Shown in pieces: positions 54,660-63,927 of a DNA stretch of 64,000 nucleotides. The notes under the pieces are model-generated. The model was not told the DNA's origin and ran no database searches. It was given only the letters and a program-made list of their open reading frames with translations. The DNA comes from Bacteroidota bacterium (lineage in GTDB: Bacteria; Bacteroidota; Bacteroidia; Chitinophagales; Chitinophagaceae): positions 124,001-188,000 of the forward strand of contig JAEZGS010000010.1 in NCBI GenBank assembly GCA_023437225.1. The letters are read 5' to 3'. Numbering within the stretch: the first letter of the stretch is position 1; every line of letters starts with the position of its first letter. The translations under genes were made by a program, and so were the position numbers.

Positions 54660-55598
54660 ATGCAACTTTCAGTAAAACACCTCCTCGGCATCAGGGATCT
54701 TACCCCACAGGATATCCGGCTTATCCTAGACACCGCAGTTCAGTTCAAAGAAGTTCTTCAACGCCCCATTAAGAAAGTACCATCACTTCGCGATGTTACA
54801 ATCGTTAACCTCTTCTTTGAAAATTCAACGAGAACACGCATCTCCTTTGAACTCGCTGAAAAAAGACTGAGTGCGGATACGATCAATTTCACTGCAAGTG
54901 CCTCTTCCGTTGCAAAAGGAGAAACATTACTGGACACCGTCAACAACATTTTATCAATGAAAGTGGATATGGTGGTCATGCGCCATAGTGCAACCGGTGC
55001 TCCACATTTTCTTGCCAAACATATTCCCGCAGCTATTGTGAATGCAGGCGATGGTATCAATGAACATCCCACCCAGGCGTTGCTGGATGCACTTAGTATC
55101 CAGGAAAAAATCGGTTCGATCGAAGGATGCAAAGTGGCGATCATTGGAGATATACTTCATTCGCGAGTGGCAATGAGCAACATGTACCTGTTAAAGAAGA
55201 TGGGTGCGGAGGTAACTGTTGCTGGCCCGCCAACGCTTATACCCAAATACGTTCGTGAAGCTTTTGATGTGAGGGTTGAATACAATGTTCGAAAAGCGCT
55301 TGAATGGTGCGATGTAGCCAATGTTCTGAGAATTCAGTTGGAGCGACAAAACCAGGTGTTATTTTCTTCTTTGCGGGAATACAGCCTGGCTTATGGAATC
55401 AATCGCCGACTGCTCGACGGTCTGAAAAAAGAGATCGTTATTATGCATCCCGGACCCATCAACAGGGGCGTTGAACTGGACAGCGATGTTGCCGATAGCG
55501 CTCACTCACTGATTCTTCAACAGGTAGAAAACGGCGTTGCTGTAAGAATGGCTGCATTGTATCTATTGTCAGGCGGACGAACTTCACAACTTAATTAA
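54660..55598 (+). CDS. pyrB: Aspartate carbamoyltransferase catalytic chain
   Basis: 312 residues. Carbamoyl-phosphate site 'FENSTRTRISFE' with STRTR at 56-60, then 'HPTQALLDAL' and 'IMHPGPINRGVELD'. It makes carbamoyl-aspartate in pyrimidine synthesis. No pyrI partner is adjacent. It follows pyrR and precedes coaD by 16 bases. Confidence 0.96.
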   Translation: MQLSVKHLLGIRDLTPQDIRLILDTAVQFKEVLQRPIKKVPSLRDVTIVNLFFENSTRTRISFELAEKRLSADTINFTASASSVAKGETLLDTVNNILSMKVDMVVMRHSATGAPHFLAKHIPAAIVNAGDGINEHPTQALLDALSIQEKIGSIEGCKVAIIGDILHSRVAMSNMYLLKKMGAEVTVAGPPTLIPKYVREAFDVRVEYNVRKALEWCDVANVLRIQLERQNQVLFSSLREYSLAYGINRRLLDGLKKEIVIMHPGPINRGVELDSDVADSAHSLILQQVENGVAVRMAALYLLSGGRTSQLN

Positions 55599-55614
55599 CG
55601 ACCAACCTGCTGCC

Positions 55615-56094
55615 ATGCAACGAATCGCTTTATTTCCCGGAACATTCGATCCACTCACCATAGGCCATCTCGATATTATCAATCGCGCATTGCCGCTTTT
55701 TGATAAACTCATAATCGGCATTGGTAGAAATGTCAACAAAACACCTATGTTTTCTGAGCAACAAAGGATTGCCTGGGTAAACGAATTATTCATGGAATGC
55801 CCTTCGATTGAAGCCGTTGTTTATGAAGGCCTGACCGTGGAATGCTGTAAGAAAGTAGGAGCGCGGTTCATTGTCAGGGGAATACGTTATGTAAGCGATT
55901 TCGAATATGAAAAGGCTATTGCCGACATGAACCGAAGCCTTGATCATAATATAGAGACGGTATTTCTGACCTGTCTTCCGCAGTTCACGTCAGTTGCATC
56001 CACCCTTGTAAGAGATGTGATACGCAACAACGGAGATGCTACCCAATTCCTTCCAGAAGTTGTAAGTAGAACATTGCATCAACGGATCTCATAA
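55615..56094 (+). CDS. coaD: Pantetheine-phosphate adenylyltransferase
   Basis: 159 residues with 'ALFPGTFDPLTIGHLDII' and the C-terminal 'SVASTLVRDVIRN' (ISSTxxR-like). It makes dephospho-CoA. It follows pyrB on the same strand. Its 3' end overlaps the convergent Nudix gene by 16 bases. Confidence 0.95.
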   Translation: MQRIALFPGTFDPLTIGHLDIINRALPLFDKLIIGIGRNVNKTPMFSEQQRIAWVNELFMECPSIEAVVYEGLTVECCKKVGARFIVRGIRYVSDFEYEKAIADMNRSLDHNIETVFLTCLPQFTSVASTLVRDVIRNNGDATQFLPEVVSRTLHQRIS

Positions 56095-56711
56095 CCAGCC
56101 GCCTTCAAAACAGCGATCAGGTTTGCAAAGGTATTTGAAGTAACAGAGGCCAGGTCTTTGGGGTCCACCCACTTCAATTCAGTGATCTGCTCTGCAGTCT
56201 GCGGGACGAGTTCCTGGTTTCCCTCAACCCTCATGTGGTACCAATGCGTTTCTTTCAGCATATGCTTACCGCTTTCGTCATATACATGGTACGTTGTAAT
56301 GATATGACCTCCTAATTGAACGTTTTTCAAACCCGTTTCTTCTTCAACCTCCCGAACAGCACATTCCTGCAGCGTTTCGCCCTCATCAAGCTTCCCCTTC
56401 GGAAGATCCCATTTTCCACGTCTTAACTGAAACAGGATTTGGTTATTCTCATTCTCTACAATTCCACCGGCCGCTTTGAGTATGTTGAATTTTCGAAACA
56501 CCAGCTTCTTCATTTCGTGTACATCGTGATGAAGGAACAACCCGGCATGGACCTGTGGCTGATGCATTTCATAGATCATAGAATTCACTGCTGCTGCAGA
56601 CAATTCATCTATAAGTACGGTGTCGTCGTGGTGTGCATAAGTTTCGAGCTCACCTTCAATTTTGTCTGTAAGAAAGAGTGGTTTATCGTTAAAAAAAACG
56701 GTAATGTACAT
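56079..56711 (-). CDS. Nudix hydrolase
   Basis: 210 residues from the ATG at 56711 (an upstream frame start overlaps pyrE). The Nudix box GKLDEGETLQECAVREVEEE is complete (G-x5-E-x7-REVxEE). An N-terminal extension of about 90 residues precedes the Nudix fold, which is odd for small housekeeping Nudix proteins. The substrate is unknown. It runs antisense inside the pyr block, convergent with coaD and divergent from pyrE. Confidence 0.9.
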   Translation of the reverse strand: MYITVFFNDKPLFLTDKIEGELETYAHHDDTVLIDELSAAAVNSMIYEMHQPQVHAGLFLHHDVHEMKKLVFRKFNILKAAGGIVENENNQILFQLRRGKWDLPKGKLDEGETLQECAVREVEEETGLKNVQLGGHIITTYHVYDESGKHMLKETHWYHMRVEGNQELVPQTAEQITELKWVDPKDLASVTSNTFANLIAVLKAAGYEIR

Positions 56712-56785
56712 GGCGAGATGTTGAGCTGCTAAAGGTACATTCTTAAGTTTTTTCCTCTTAATGTAATTAAATTTACTTTCGCGCC

Positions 56786-57415
56786 ATGACAAATGAAAAA
56801 GCAGTAGCCGACAAGCTTTTACAGGTTAAAGCTATCCGGCTTAGTCCCGCTCAACCTTTCACATGGGCCTCCGGCTGGAAAAGCCCGATCTATTGCGATA
56901 ACAGGAAAGTGCTCAGTTTCCCATATACCCGCGACTTCATCAAATCAGAAATGTGCAATGCAGTATTTGAAAAGTTCCCCGAAGGTACACTCATTGCGGG
57001 CGTCGCAACTGCAGGTATTGCGTGGGGCGCGATGATAGCCGATCAATTGAAGCTTCCCTTCATTTATGTAAGGCCGAAGCCAAAGGAACATGGATTAGGA
57101 AACCAGATTGAGGGACAATACGAGGAAGGGATGAATGTAGTGGTGATCGAAGATCTGGTGTCCACTGGAAAAAGCAGTCTACAGGTGATTGACGTGCTAA
57201 GGAAACAGCAACTAAACATCATCGGAATGGTTTCGATTTTCAATTACGGTTTTCCCGAAGCTGCCGAATCATTTGAAAAAGCATCAGTACCCTGTTATTC
57301 GTTGACAAATTATTCTACATTGCTTAAACTAGCCATTGAAAAGCAACTGATCTCACTTGGAGAAGAAGAGATATTGTTAAATTGGAGTAAGGATCCCGCG
57401 AATTGGAACCCTTAA
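56786..57415 (+). CDS. pyrE: Orotate phosphoribosyltransferase
   Basis: 209 residues. The PRPP motif 'VVVIEDLVSTGKSS' and 'GVATAGIAWGAMIAD', 'FIYVRPKPKEHGLGNQIEG' (in part) identify PyrE. It forms OMP from orotate. Divergent from the Nudix gene; pyrB is nearby on the same strand. Confidence 0.96.
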   Translation: MTNEKAVADKLLQVKAIRLSPAQPFTWASGWKSPIYCDNRKVLSFPYTRDFIKSEMCNAVFEKFPEGTLIAGVATAGIAWGAMIADQLKLPFIYVRPKPKEHGLGNQIEGQYEEGMNVVVIEDLVSTGKSSLQVIDVLRKQQLNIIGMVSIFNYGFPEAAESFEKASVPCYSLTNYSTLLKLAIEKQLISLGEEEILLNWSKDPANWNP

Positions 57416-57439
57416 ATTAAATTTGGAAAAACACCCATA

Positions 57440-57787
57440 ATGAAAAAGCTCATATTCATCCTGGTTGCAATAATCGGTTTTACCACGCTGGCGCATTCGC
57501 AGGCTAAGCCAAAGCAGGTTCAAACGGTTACAATCAAGACACCCTCAGTGCAATGCGATATGTGTAAAAAACGGATTGAAAGTTACATGACCCGGGAAAC
57601 CGGAGTGCAGAAAGTGACCGTTGATTACAAGAAAAAAACAACGAAAGTGACTTTCGTTTCAGATAGAACGAACATAGAAAACATCAAAACGGCCATTGCT
57701 AATATCGGGTATGACGCCGATGATGTGGCCGCGAATGAGGCATCTTATAAAGAATTACCCAACTGTTGTAAGAAACCCGAGGAATAA
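57440..57787 (+). CDS. Secreted heavy-metal-associated (HMA) domain protein
   Basis: 115 residues. Signal peptide ends AHSQA. An HMA/copper-chaperone-like domain follows with CDMC at 39-42 as the metal site, then 'VTVDYKKKTTKVTFV' and 'IANIGYDADDVAAN'. The tail ends with 'NCCKKPEE', an extra Cys pair. It probably carries Cu or a similar metal in the periplasm. It follows pyrE by 24 bases. Confidence 0.88.
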   Translation: MKKLIFILVAIIGFTTLAHSQAKPKQVQTVTIKTPSVQCDMCKKRIESYMTRETGVQKVTVDYKKKTTKVTFVSDRTNIENIKTAIANIGYDADDVAANEASYKELPNCCKKPEE

Positions 57788-57807
57788 TCTAAAACGATTT
57801 TATATCA

Positions 57808-57836
57808 GAGGAGGAGCGAAAGCTCCTCTTTTTTTT
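57808..57836 (+). terminator. Terminator after the HMA gene
   Basis: Stem GAGGAGC / GCTCCTC (57811-57817 with 57822-57828) around GAAA, then a run of T. Confidence 0.9.
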
Positions 57837-57858
57837 GCCTATTTGTCAGCTCAATTGC

Positions 57859-58302
57859 TTATCGAATGGTCTGGCGTCCCTCGTATGCAAGCGGATAGTT
57901 TACAAAAATACCACCTTTACCAAGTCGTGCTGTTCCGGCAACCCGTAAAACTACCGAAGTATCTGAAAGACTCTGGAGCAACTTTGTTGCGCTGGAAAGA
58001 GTTGTTACAGTAACCTTCACGGGCACCGCGAACGTATCCCTTTTGGGAATCTGAATTAGCGAATCCAACAAAGTTGTTCCCAATAACTGATTATTAACAA
58101 AAATCTCCATATTAGCACTTTTCAACTGCATCCTGCTCCGATTCGGATTATACATCTTGATGTTCAGTCCGATCATGGATTCGGCCAAACCAATAGATAA
58201 GACCTTCATATCATCGATTCCCACATATTGTGGAGGCTCCGGTTTGCTACACGCGGCAAACCCAAGAACTGCTAGTATCAGAATTAAGCTTGAAACCTTC
58301 AT
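57859..58302 (-). CDS. LEA-2 type lipoprotein
   Basis: 147 residues from ATG 58302 (or five more residues from 58317). A lipoprotein signal ends GFAAC. The domain is of the LEA type 2/water-stress beta-sandwich kind, with 'IGLNIKMYNPNRSRMQLKSA' and 'LGTTLLDSLIQIPKRDTF' (in part). Function unknown. It is convergent with the HMA gene. Confidence 0.8.
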   Translation of the reverse strand: MKVSSLILILAVLGFAACSKPEPPQYVGIDDMKVLSIGLAESMIGLNIKMYNPNRSRMQLKSANMEIFVNNQLLGTTLLDSLIQIPKRDTFAVPVKVTVTTLSSATKLLQSLSDTSVVLRVAGTARLGKGGIFVNYPLAYEGRQTIR

Positions 58303-58524
58303 AGAAATATTTTCCATCTGAAAGTATGCCTTTAATTTTTAAGCCCCAAAATGGGAGGGTATCTTTGTGTAAATGTTGGCTAAAAAACTTAGAATTTAGG
58401 CCGTGGAACGTACCTCTCAGTTTAAATCTGGTAAGATAATATCTTTAGTAATAAATATTTTAGTTTAATAGATTGGTAAACATTGGTCTATGTTTTCTAC
58501 CTAATCTTTAAATACAGAAATTTG

Positions 58525-59220
58525 ATGAGCAACAACTTTAAAATCATACAGAATGATTCCCCGCCGATGAAAGGGGACGCTGTCGATTCAATTGATTCAT
58601 GTTCAATTGATTTACAATATTTTGCAAGCGTAGCTTATTATTCCTCATTAAGTCGATTTAAATATGCATATTTTGACTCATATCTCTTTGTCGAGAAATC
58701 GGGAATTTGCAACAGGTGCAGGATTATGACCGCCAACGGCCCACTTATTTTAAGCATTCCCCTGTTGGACGGCCGAAGCCAAAGGAAGCCTGTTCGGGAT
58801 ATCCAGATATGTTGGAAAGGACGATGGGCGGCGGACCATTGGCGTTCCATCGAATCGGCATATGGCAGATCTCCCTGGTACGATCATTACTCGCCCCAAT
58901 TGCGTGCTTTATATGCAAGAAAGGATACATATCTAATTGACTTCCTTATGGAGACCACCGAATGGATTCTGCGCAGCTTGAAGGTTAATATGGAGAGAAA
59001 CTATAATTCGTTAGATCCCAGCGTCACATCGTTAACTGATTTGAGGCTTGCCAGTCCGCCAACGACCCCTCAAGGTCATCCCAGTTTCTTACGGGCGGCA
59101 CAGGTTTATCCGCAAGTGTTTATGGAAAGGCATGGATTCGTAGGAAACCTGTCCATACTCGACCTGTTGTTTTGTTTGGGTCCGGGTGCTAATTCCTATT
59201 TGCTGAAGATGTCAGTCTGA
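58525..59220 (+). CDS. WbqC family protein
   Basis: 231 residues from ATG 58525 (an earlier non-ATG start would add 14). It shows 'FASVAYYSSLSRF', 'CNRCRIMTANGPLILSIPL' (in part), 'WRSIESAYGRSPWYDHY' and 'LRLASPP', matching the WbqC-like family, which is linked to polysaccharide loci or to signal peptidase genes in Bacteroidota. The activity is unknown. Upstream 58318-58524 is AT-rich without another gene. Confidence 0.85.
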   Translation: MSNNFKIIQNDSPPMKGDAVDSIDSCSIDLQYFASVAYYSSLSRFKYAYFDSYLFVEKSGICNRCRIMTANGPLILSIPLLDGRSQRKPVRDIQICWKGRWAADHWRSIESAYGRSPWYDHYSPQLRALYARKDTYLIDFLMETTEWILRSLKVNMERNYNSLDPSVTSLTDLRLASPPTTPQGHPSFLRAAQVYPQVFMERHGFVGNLSILDLLFCLGPGANSYLLKMSV

Positions 59221-59221
59221 C

Positions 59222-59250
59222 ATAAAAAAAGCCCGATTTTTACCGGGCTA
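59222..59250 (-). terminator. Terminator after the M56 peptidase gene
   Basis: Stem AGCCCG / CGGGCT (59230-59235 with 59244-59249), followed on the minus strand by a T run. It lies 35 bases beyond the M56 stop codon. Confidence 0.8.
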
Positions 59251-59284
59251 AAGTGACACAAATATGTTCCGAAATTTTATTCTG

Positions 59285-60997
59285 CTAAAGTTCTACGATT
59301 TTCTTTTCACGTGATCCAAGGCGTTCCAGCAGGATCTGTTGTTTCAGCTTGTTGACTTTTTCCTGGTGGATCATTTTGTTCTTTTGGAATTTCTCAAGTT
59401 CCTGTTGTACCCTTACATTGTTTTTAACCTGTGCGTTAGCCTCGCGGATCTCTCGCTCGATTTCCTGCCAGTTAATGCTCCGCATGTCTTCATTCAGGCA
59501 ATGAAGCTCCTGCTTAAGCTTTTCCAGATCTACCTGTACAAGGTCTTCAAGCCCCTCGTTCTCTTTGCATGCTGCTTCCAGTTCGATTATAGCCTTCTCA
59601 AGCGCCTGCCGGGCAAGCTTTTGATAATTACTCACCATCTGCATTTTGTTTATGCTGGTGTCCTCCATTAATTGAAAGCTCAAGCTTCCTGAAGGAATGT
59701 AGGGAAGAGGAGATCCCACGCCAGATTCTGGAACAGGTGTACGGTTCGGAGTCTGGTGTAAAGAATATTCCATCACCTGTTTATCGTCGACAAAAGTAAC
59801 CAGGGGCTCCAAATGGTTATCAGGTTCTTCATCAACATACAATACATATTCGTTACTGTCTTCGATCGGGGATTGCTCAATAAGTGTAGTATCGGGGTCT
59901 TCAGCAATTACATTGAGTGGGGAGTGCAAATTCGGTTTCGAATGCTTATTGTTTTGCTCTTTAATCGAAGGTTCTATTGCCGCATAAATGAACGGCAGGA
60001 GCGGATCAGGAGATTTCATTAATTCGTCTTTCTTGTACCACCCAACAACTGCCACAGTCATGAAGAGTCCAAACAACCCGACTAGCCCGAGATCGATAGG
60101 CTGACGTTGCTGATCGCCGGTTAGTATGCGGCGGACCCGCTGTAACAGCAGGCTCTTCCTGTTGCCGATCGCTTTCAGGGCGGGAACCATATTAGCGCCC
60201 CTTGATTTTTCGAGTATCAGTAAGGCCGTAGCATACTCCGAAACGTTGCTCTGGTAGTATATCACCCTGTCATCACAACTATTTTCCCTTTCTTTTTTCA
60301 ATAGTCCTACCAACACCCTTGCAAATGGGTTGAAAAATAAAATCGCGGAGCTCACAGCGATCACCAGGTTGATGACATAATCGTTGCGACGAATGTGCTC
60401 CAGTTCGTGCAATAGGATCGCCTGTGCCTGCTGAATAGACAATTGATTAATGCAGGCAATTGGCAAAAGGATCATAGGCTTCCAGAACCCAATGGTAAGA
60501 GGCGTATCCACTAACGATGAGAACCAAACCTGTACATGTTTCTTAATGCCCATCTGGCCCCCGCGCTCCTGAACGAATACGCGTAATTCGGGATCTGCTT
60601 TTGTAAGCCCTTCAACCGAAAGCCTGTTCGTAAAACGGTATTGGAGAAAAAAACGACTAATTAACAAGAGCGCAACGAGGATATAGGTGGTTGAAATACC
60701 CGTAAGCGCCAGGTCAGCATATGTGTCATTGACCGGTACATTAAGCCTGAGCATCTCCGCTGCAAGGCTTTCAGAGTATTGTCCCGTTGCTGTTCGATAG
60801 ATTACCGAACTGATAAACAACAGGAGACCGCCCAGGAGCGAAACAAGTGCCAGGTTGAAACGTTTGGCCGCTACCATTTTTCCGGATGTAAGAACCAGAA
60901 TATGGTAAAGCAGCCACAGCAGACCCATCTGCCAAACACTGTCAACCAATGACCACCCCAAACCTTTTATGAAAGCCGATTGGGAGAGCAAATTCAT
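59285..60997 (-). CDS. BlaR1-like M56 family membrane metallopeptidase
   Basis: 570 residues. Four membrane segments surround a zinc peptidase domain with HELEH (197-201) and 'ENSCDDRVIYY' near 245. After the last membrane segment (about 310-330) the outer part lacks the penicillin-binding sensor domain of BlaR1. Instead it has a proline/acidic region and a long coiled coil (about 455-565, ending 'LERLGSREKKIVEL'). By analogy it senses an envelope signal and cleaves its BlaI repressor. It begins one base after the blaI stop codon. Confidence 0.93.
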   Translation of the reverse strand: MNLLSQSAFIKGLGWSLVDSVWQMGLLWLLYHILVLTSGKMVAAKRFNLALVSLLGGLLLFISSVIYRTATGQYSESLAAEMLRLNVPVNDTYADLALTGISTTYILVALLLISRFFLQYRFTNRLSVEGLTKADPELRVFVQERGGQMGIKKHVQVWFSSLVDTPLTIGFWKPMILLPIACINQLSIQQAQAILLHELEHIRRNDYVINLVIAVSSAILFFNPFARVLVGLLKKERENSCDDRVIYYQSNVSEYATALLILEKSRGANMVPALKAIGNRKSLLLQRVRRILTGDQQRQPIDLGLVGLFGLFMTVAVVGWYKKDELMKSPDPLLPFIYAAIEPSIKEQNNKHSKPNLHSPLNVIAEDPDTTLIEQSPIEDSNEYVLYVDEEPDNHLEPLVTFVDDKQVMEYSLHQTPNRTPVPESGVGSPLPYIPSGSLSFQLMEDTSINKMQMVSNYQKLARQALEKAIIELEAACKENEGLEDLVQVDLEKLKQELHCLNEDMRSINWQEIEREIREANAQVKNNVRVQQELEKFQKNKMIHQEKVNKLKQQILLERLGSREKKIVEL

Positions 60998-60998
60998 G

Positions 60999-61382
60999 CT
61001 ATTGTTTTTTTAGGTTATCTATCAGTTGCTGGATCTCCTCGAGCTCTTGCGGAGATGCCTTGTGGTTTCCCAGGGCCTGGAGTACCAATTCAGTGGTAGA
61101 TCCTCCAAATACGGTGTTGATCATCTTCCCGAGTAAGTGTTTCTGGGTTTTCTCCCGGCTTACCGCCGGCTGATAGATATGCGTCTTTACCGAGTCATCG
61201 CGCTTGACAAGTCCTTTCTCATGCATGATCTGCATTAGCTTTAAGGTCGTTGTGTAGCCCGCTTCTTTGGTTTTTGAAAGTTCCTCATGAACTTCGCGAA
61301 CACTCGCAATACCTTTCAGCCACAGTACCTGGAGAATCTCCAGTTCGCTTTCTGTTGGTTTGATGTATTTCACGGATGACAT
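60999..61382 (-). CDS. BlaI/MecI/CopY family repressor
   Basis: 127 residues from the ATG at 61382 (a TTG at 61403 lies before the likely operator). Winged-helix pattern 'PTESELEILQVLWLKGIASV' (in part), 'KTKEAGYTTTLKLMQIMHEKGLV' (in part) and a C-terminal dimerisation tail 'LEEIQQLIDNLKK' fit MecI/BlaI. It should repress its own operon until cleaved by the partner peptidase. A perfect inverted repeat lies 22 bases upstream. Confidence 0.95.
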   Translation of the reverse strand: MSSVKYIKPTESELEILQVLWLKGIASVREVHEELSKTKEAGYTTTLKLMQIMHEKGLVKRDDSVKTHIYQPAVSREKTQKHLLGKMINTVFGGSTTELVLQALGNHKASPQELEEIQQLIDNLKKQ

Positions 61383-61403
61383 AAAAAGACATTTAGCCAA
61401 CAA

Positions 61404-61423
61404 TTTACGATATATTTCGTAAA
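61404..61423. promoter_or_regulatory. Candidate BlaI operator (TTTACGA-N6-TCGTAAA)
   Basis: A perfect 7+6+7-base inverted repeat, 22 bases upstream of the BlaI start codon. Dyads near a BlaI gene fit autoregulation, although the half-site differs from the TACA/TGTA core of Staphylococcus and Bacillus. Confidence 0.6.
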
Positions 61424-61510
61424 ACGATCTAAGTGGAAGTTAACGAAGTTTAAATTTTTTTTTCGCCAATTTGAATGAGTGGTCGAAGCACTGGTTGGAT
61501 GGTAAAGATG

Positions 61511-61546
61511 TAAACAAAAGTCCCGATGTAGAAACACCGGGACTTA
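61511..61546 (-). terminator. Terminator downstream of the pyrophosphatase gene
   Basis: Stem AAGTCCCG / CGGGACTT (61518-61525 with 61538-61545) with an inner TGT/ACA pair, followed on the minus strand by TTTTGTTTAC. It lies about 100 bases beyond the hppA stop codon; the gap 61546-61642 shows no gene. Confidence 0.75.
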
Positions 61547-61642
61547 GGTATCTGGTATGATTAGTATCGCAAATATAGCAGGACCGCTGATTTAAGCTTT
61601 AGCCGCTGCGATTCCTTCTATGTTAATTCAACAAATTAAGTG

Positions 61643-63856
61643 TCAGTGCTTATATATCACTGCTTGCGAAGTCTTAGGCGCGGTTACTGTTTTGCCTTGA
61701 CCGACTTTTATTTCTTTCTGTGCAACATCCTGGTCTGTACCATATATGCTTGCTAGAGTAGGAGCAATAACGAGCGAAACGATGGACATCAATTTGATCA
61801 GGATGTTCATTGATGGCCCTGAAGTATCCTTAAAGGGATCTCCTACAGTATCACCGGTAACCGATGCTTTGTGCGGTTCTGATTTTTTGTAAAATATCTC
61901 GCCGTTGATCTCTACACCTTTCTCGAAAGATTTTTTTGCGTTGTCCCATGCGCCGCCTGCATTGTTTTGGAACATACCCATCAATACACCACTAACAGTA
62001 GCGCCGGCAAGAAATCCTCCCAAAGCTTCAGGTCCCATAAGGAATCCTACGATCAATGGAGAAAGAATCGCTATAGCACCAGGAAGCATCATTTTCTTGA
62101 TGGAAGCTTCTGTTGAGATTGCCACACACTTATCGTATTCAGGCTTACCAGTTCCCTCCATAATTCCGGGGATACTACGAAACTGTCGGCGTACTTCTTC
62201 TACCATGGCCATCGCCGCTTCTCCAACCGCACGAATAGCGAGCGAAGAAAAAATGAATGGAATCATTCCCCCGACAAATAAACTTGCCAGTACATCGGCC
62301 TTATAAATATCGATCCCTTCGATGCCCGCAACTCCAACGAATGCCGCGAACAATGCTAGTGCAGTCAGCGCCGCAGAGGCAATCGCAAATCCTTTTCCTG
62401 TAGCAGCGGTGGTATTTCCAACAGCATCCAATACATCGGTTTTCTCACGAACTTCTTTTGGCAATTCACTCATTTCAGCGATGCCTCCAGCGTTATCCGC
62501 GATCGGTCCAAATGCGTCAATAGCAAGCTGCATGGCTGTTGTAGCCATCATCCCTGCAGCAGCAATGGCAACTCCGTAAAGACCTGCACATAGGTAAGAT
62601 CCGTAAATCCCGGCAGCTAATACGAGTATCGGAAGGAAGGTACTTTCCATTCCCACGGCCAGTCCGCCGATAACATTGGTTGCATGACCGGTTCCGGACT
62701 GGCGAACAATGCTAAGCACCGGACGCTTGCCCATGGCAGTATAATATTCGGTGATGATACTCATCAGGGTACCTACGACAAGACCCACCGCAATAGCGCC
62801 AAGTACACCCCATTTGGTGAACTCGTGACCTCGAAGACTCATCGTTTCAGGAAGTATATAATATACGAGACCAATACATGCCAGGGCGGTCAATACGATC
62901 GATCCCCAGTTGCCCATATTAAGTGCCTTCTGAACATTGTCTGTATTCACTCCCGCATTGTCACTCACCTTTACAAAGAGAGTACCCACGATGGAAAACA
63001 GAATACCCACGCCTGCGATCAACATCGGGAGCAGGATAGGGGCCATGCCGCCGAAGCTATCGTTTGATATCGTTTCCTGGCCAAGAACCATGGTGGCCAA
63101 AACGGTTGCTACATATGAACCGAAAAGATCCGCACCCATTCCAGCTACATCGCCCACGTTGTCTCCAACGTTATCGGCAATGGTTGCAGGATTTCGAGGA
63201 TCATCTTCGGGAATGCCAGCTTCTACCTTTCCCACGAGGTCTGCACCAACGTCTGCTGCCTTTGTATAGATACCTCCTCCAACGCGCGCAAACAATGCTA
63301 TGGATTCAGCGCCAAGTGAAAACCCTGTAAGTACTTCAATTGTGCGCAGCATTTCATGTCCATTGATATCAGCCCCTTCCGGAACGAAGAGAGCTTTGAG
63401 AATCAAAAAAACTCCACCAAGCCCAATCACTGCAAGACCGGCCACACCAAGACCCATAACAGAGCCACCGGTGAATGATACGGCGAGCGCCTTACTAAGG
63501 CTGGTTTTGGCAGCTTGTGCGGTGCGAACATTTGCTTTTGTGGCAATGCGCATTCCAATGTAACCCGCTACTGCGCTGAATATTGCACCTACGATGAATG
63601 CCAGTGCAATTGACCAGTGTGAATTTTCGTTAGTAGTTGACATTACGCCCAGCAATAGAGCTACGATCACAACGAAATATCCGAGGATCTTCCATTCTGC
63701 TTTCAGGAAAGCCATGGCGCCCTCGGCGATATAATCGCTGATTTCTTTCATCCGAGCTGAACCTGCGTCCTGGCGGGAAACCCAATTGAACTTTATGAAT
63801 GTATACAAAAGACCAATGGCACCCATGACAGGTACGAGATAAATCAATTTGTCCAT
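61643..63856 (-). CDS. hppA: Membrane-bound ion-pumping pyrophosphatase
   Basis: 737 residues with about 15-16 membrane segments. PPi-binding signature 'DVGADLVGKVEAGIPEDDPR' followed by 'NPATIADNVGDNVGDVAGMG', and a second motif 'DNAGGIAEMSELPKEVREKTD' (in part). The segment GNTTAATGKG has Ala where K+-independent enzymes carry Lys, so this is of the K+-dependent class. Such pumps in Bacteroidota often move Na+ (or Na+ and H+). The exact ion is not decided by the sequence I can read. It is monocistronic with a heptamer array about 70 bases upstream. Confidence 0.96.
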   Translation of the reverse strand: MDKLIYLVPVMGAIGLLYTFIKFNWVSRQDAGSARMKEISDYIAEGAMAFLKAEWKILGYFVVIVALLLGVMSTTNENSHWSIALAFIVGAIFSAVAGYIGMRIATKANVRTAQAAKTSLSKALAVSFTGGSVMGLGVAGLAVIGLGGVFLILKALFVPEGADINGHEMLRTIEVLTGFSLGAESIALFARVGGGIYTKAADVGADLVGKVEAGIPEDDPRNPATIADNVGDNVGDVAGMGADLFGSYVATVLATMVLGQETISNDSFGGMAPILLPMLIAGVGILFSIVGTLFVKVSDNAGVNTDNVQKALNMGNWGSIVLTALACIGLVYYILPETMSLRGHEFTKWGVLGAIAVGLVVGTLMSIITEYYTAMGKRPVLSIVRQSGTGHATNVIGGLAVGMESTFLPILVLAAGIYGSYLCAGLYGVAIAAAGMMATTAMQLAIDAFGPIADNAGGIAEMSELPKEVREKTDVLDAVGNTTAATGKGFAIASAALTALALFAAFVGVAGIEGIDIYKADVLASLFVGGMIPFIFSSLAIRAVGEAAMAMVEEVRRQFRSIPGIMEGTGKPEYDKCVAISTEASIKKMMLPGAIAILSPLIVGFLMGPEALGGFLAGATVSGVLMGMFQNNAGGAWDNAKKSFEKGVEINGEIFYKKSEPHKASVTGDTVGDPFKDTSGPSMNILIKLMSIVSLVIAPTLASIYGTDQDVAQKEIKVGQGKTVTAPKTSQAVIYKH

Positions 63857-63927
63857 AAGCTATGAAACTTTGGTTTTAAAGGTCGGCAAAAATAGGGATT
63901 AGCCGTTATCAATCACAATTATTATAA

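Noticed and set aside
59285..61382. Beta-lactam resistance operon
   Set aside because: No beta-lactamase or penicillin-binding sensor domain; only the regulator and peptidase are present.
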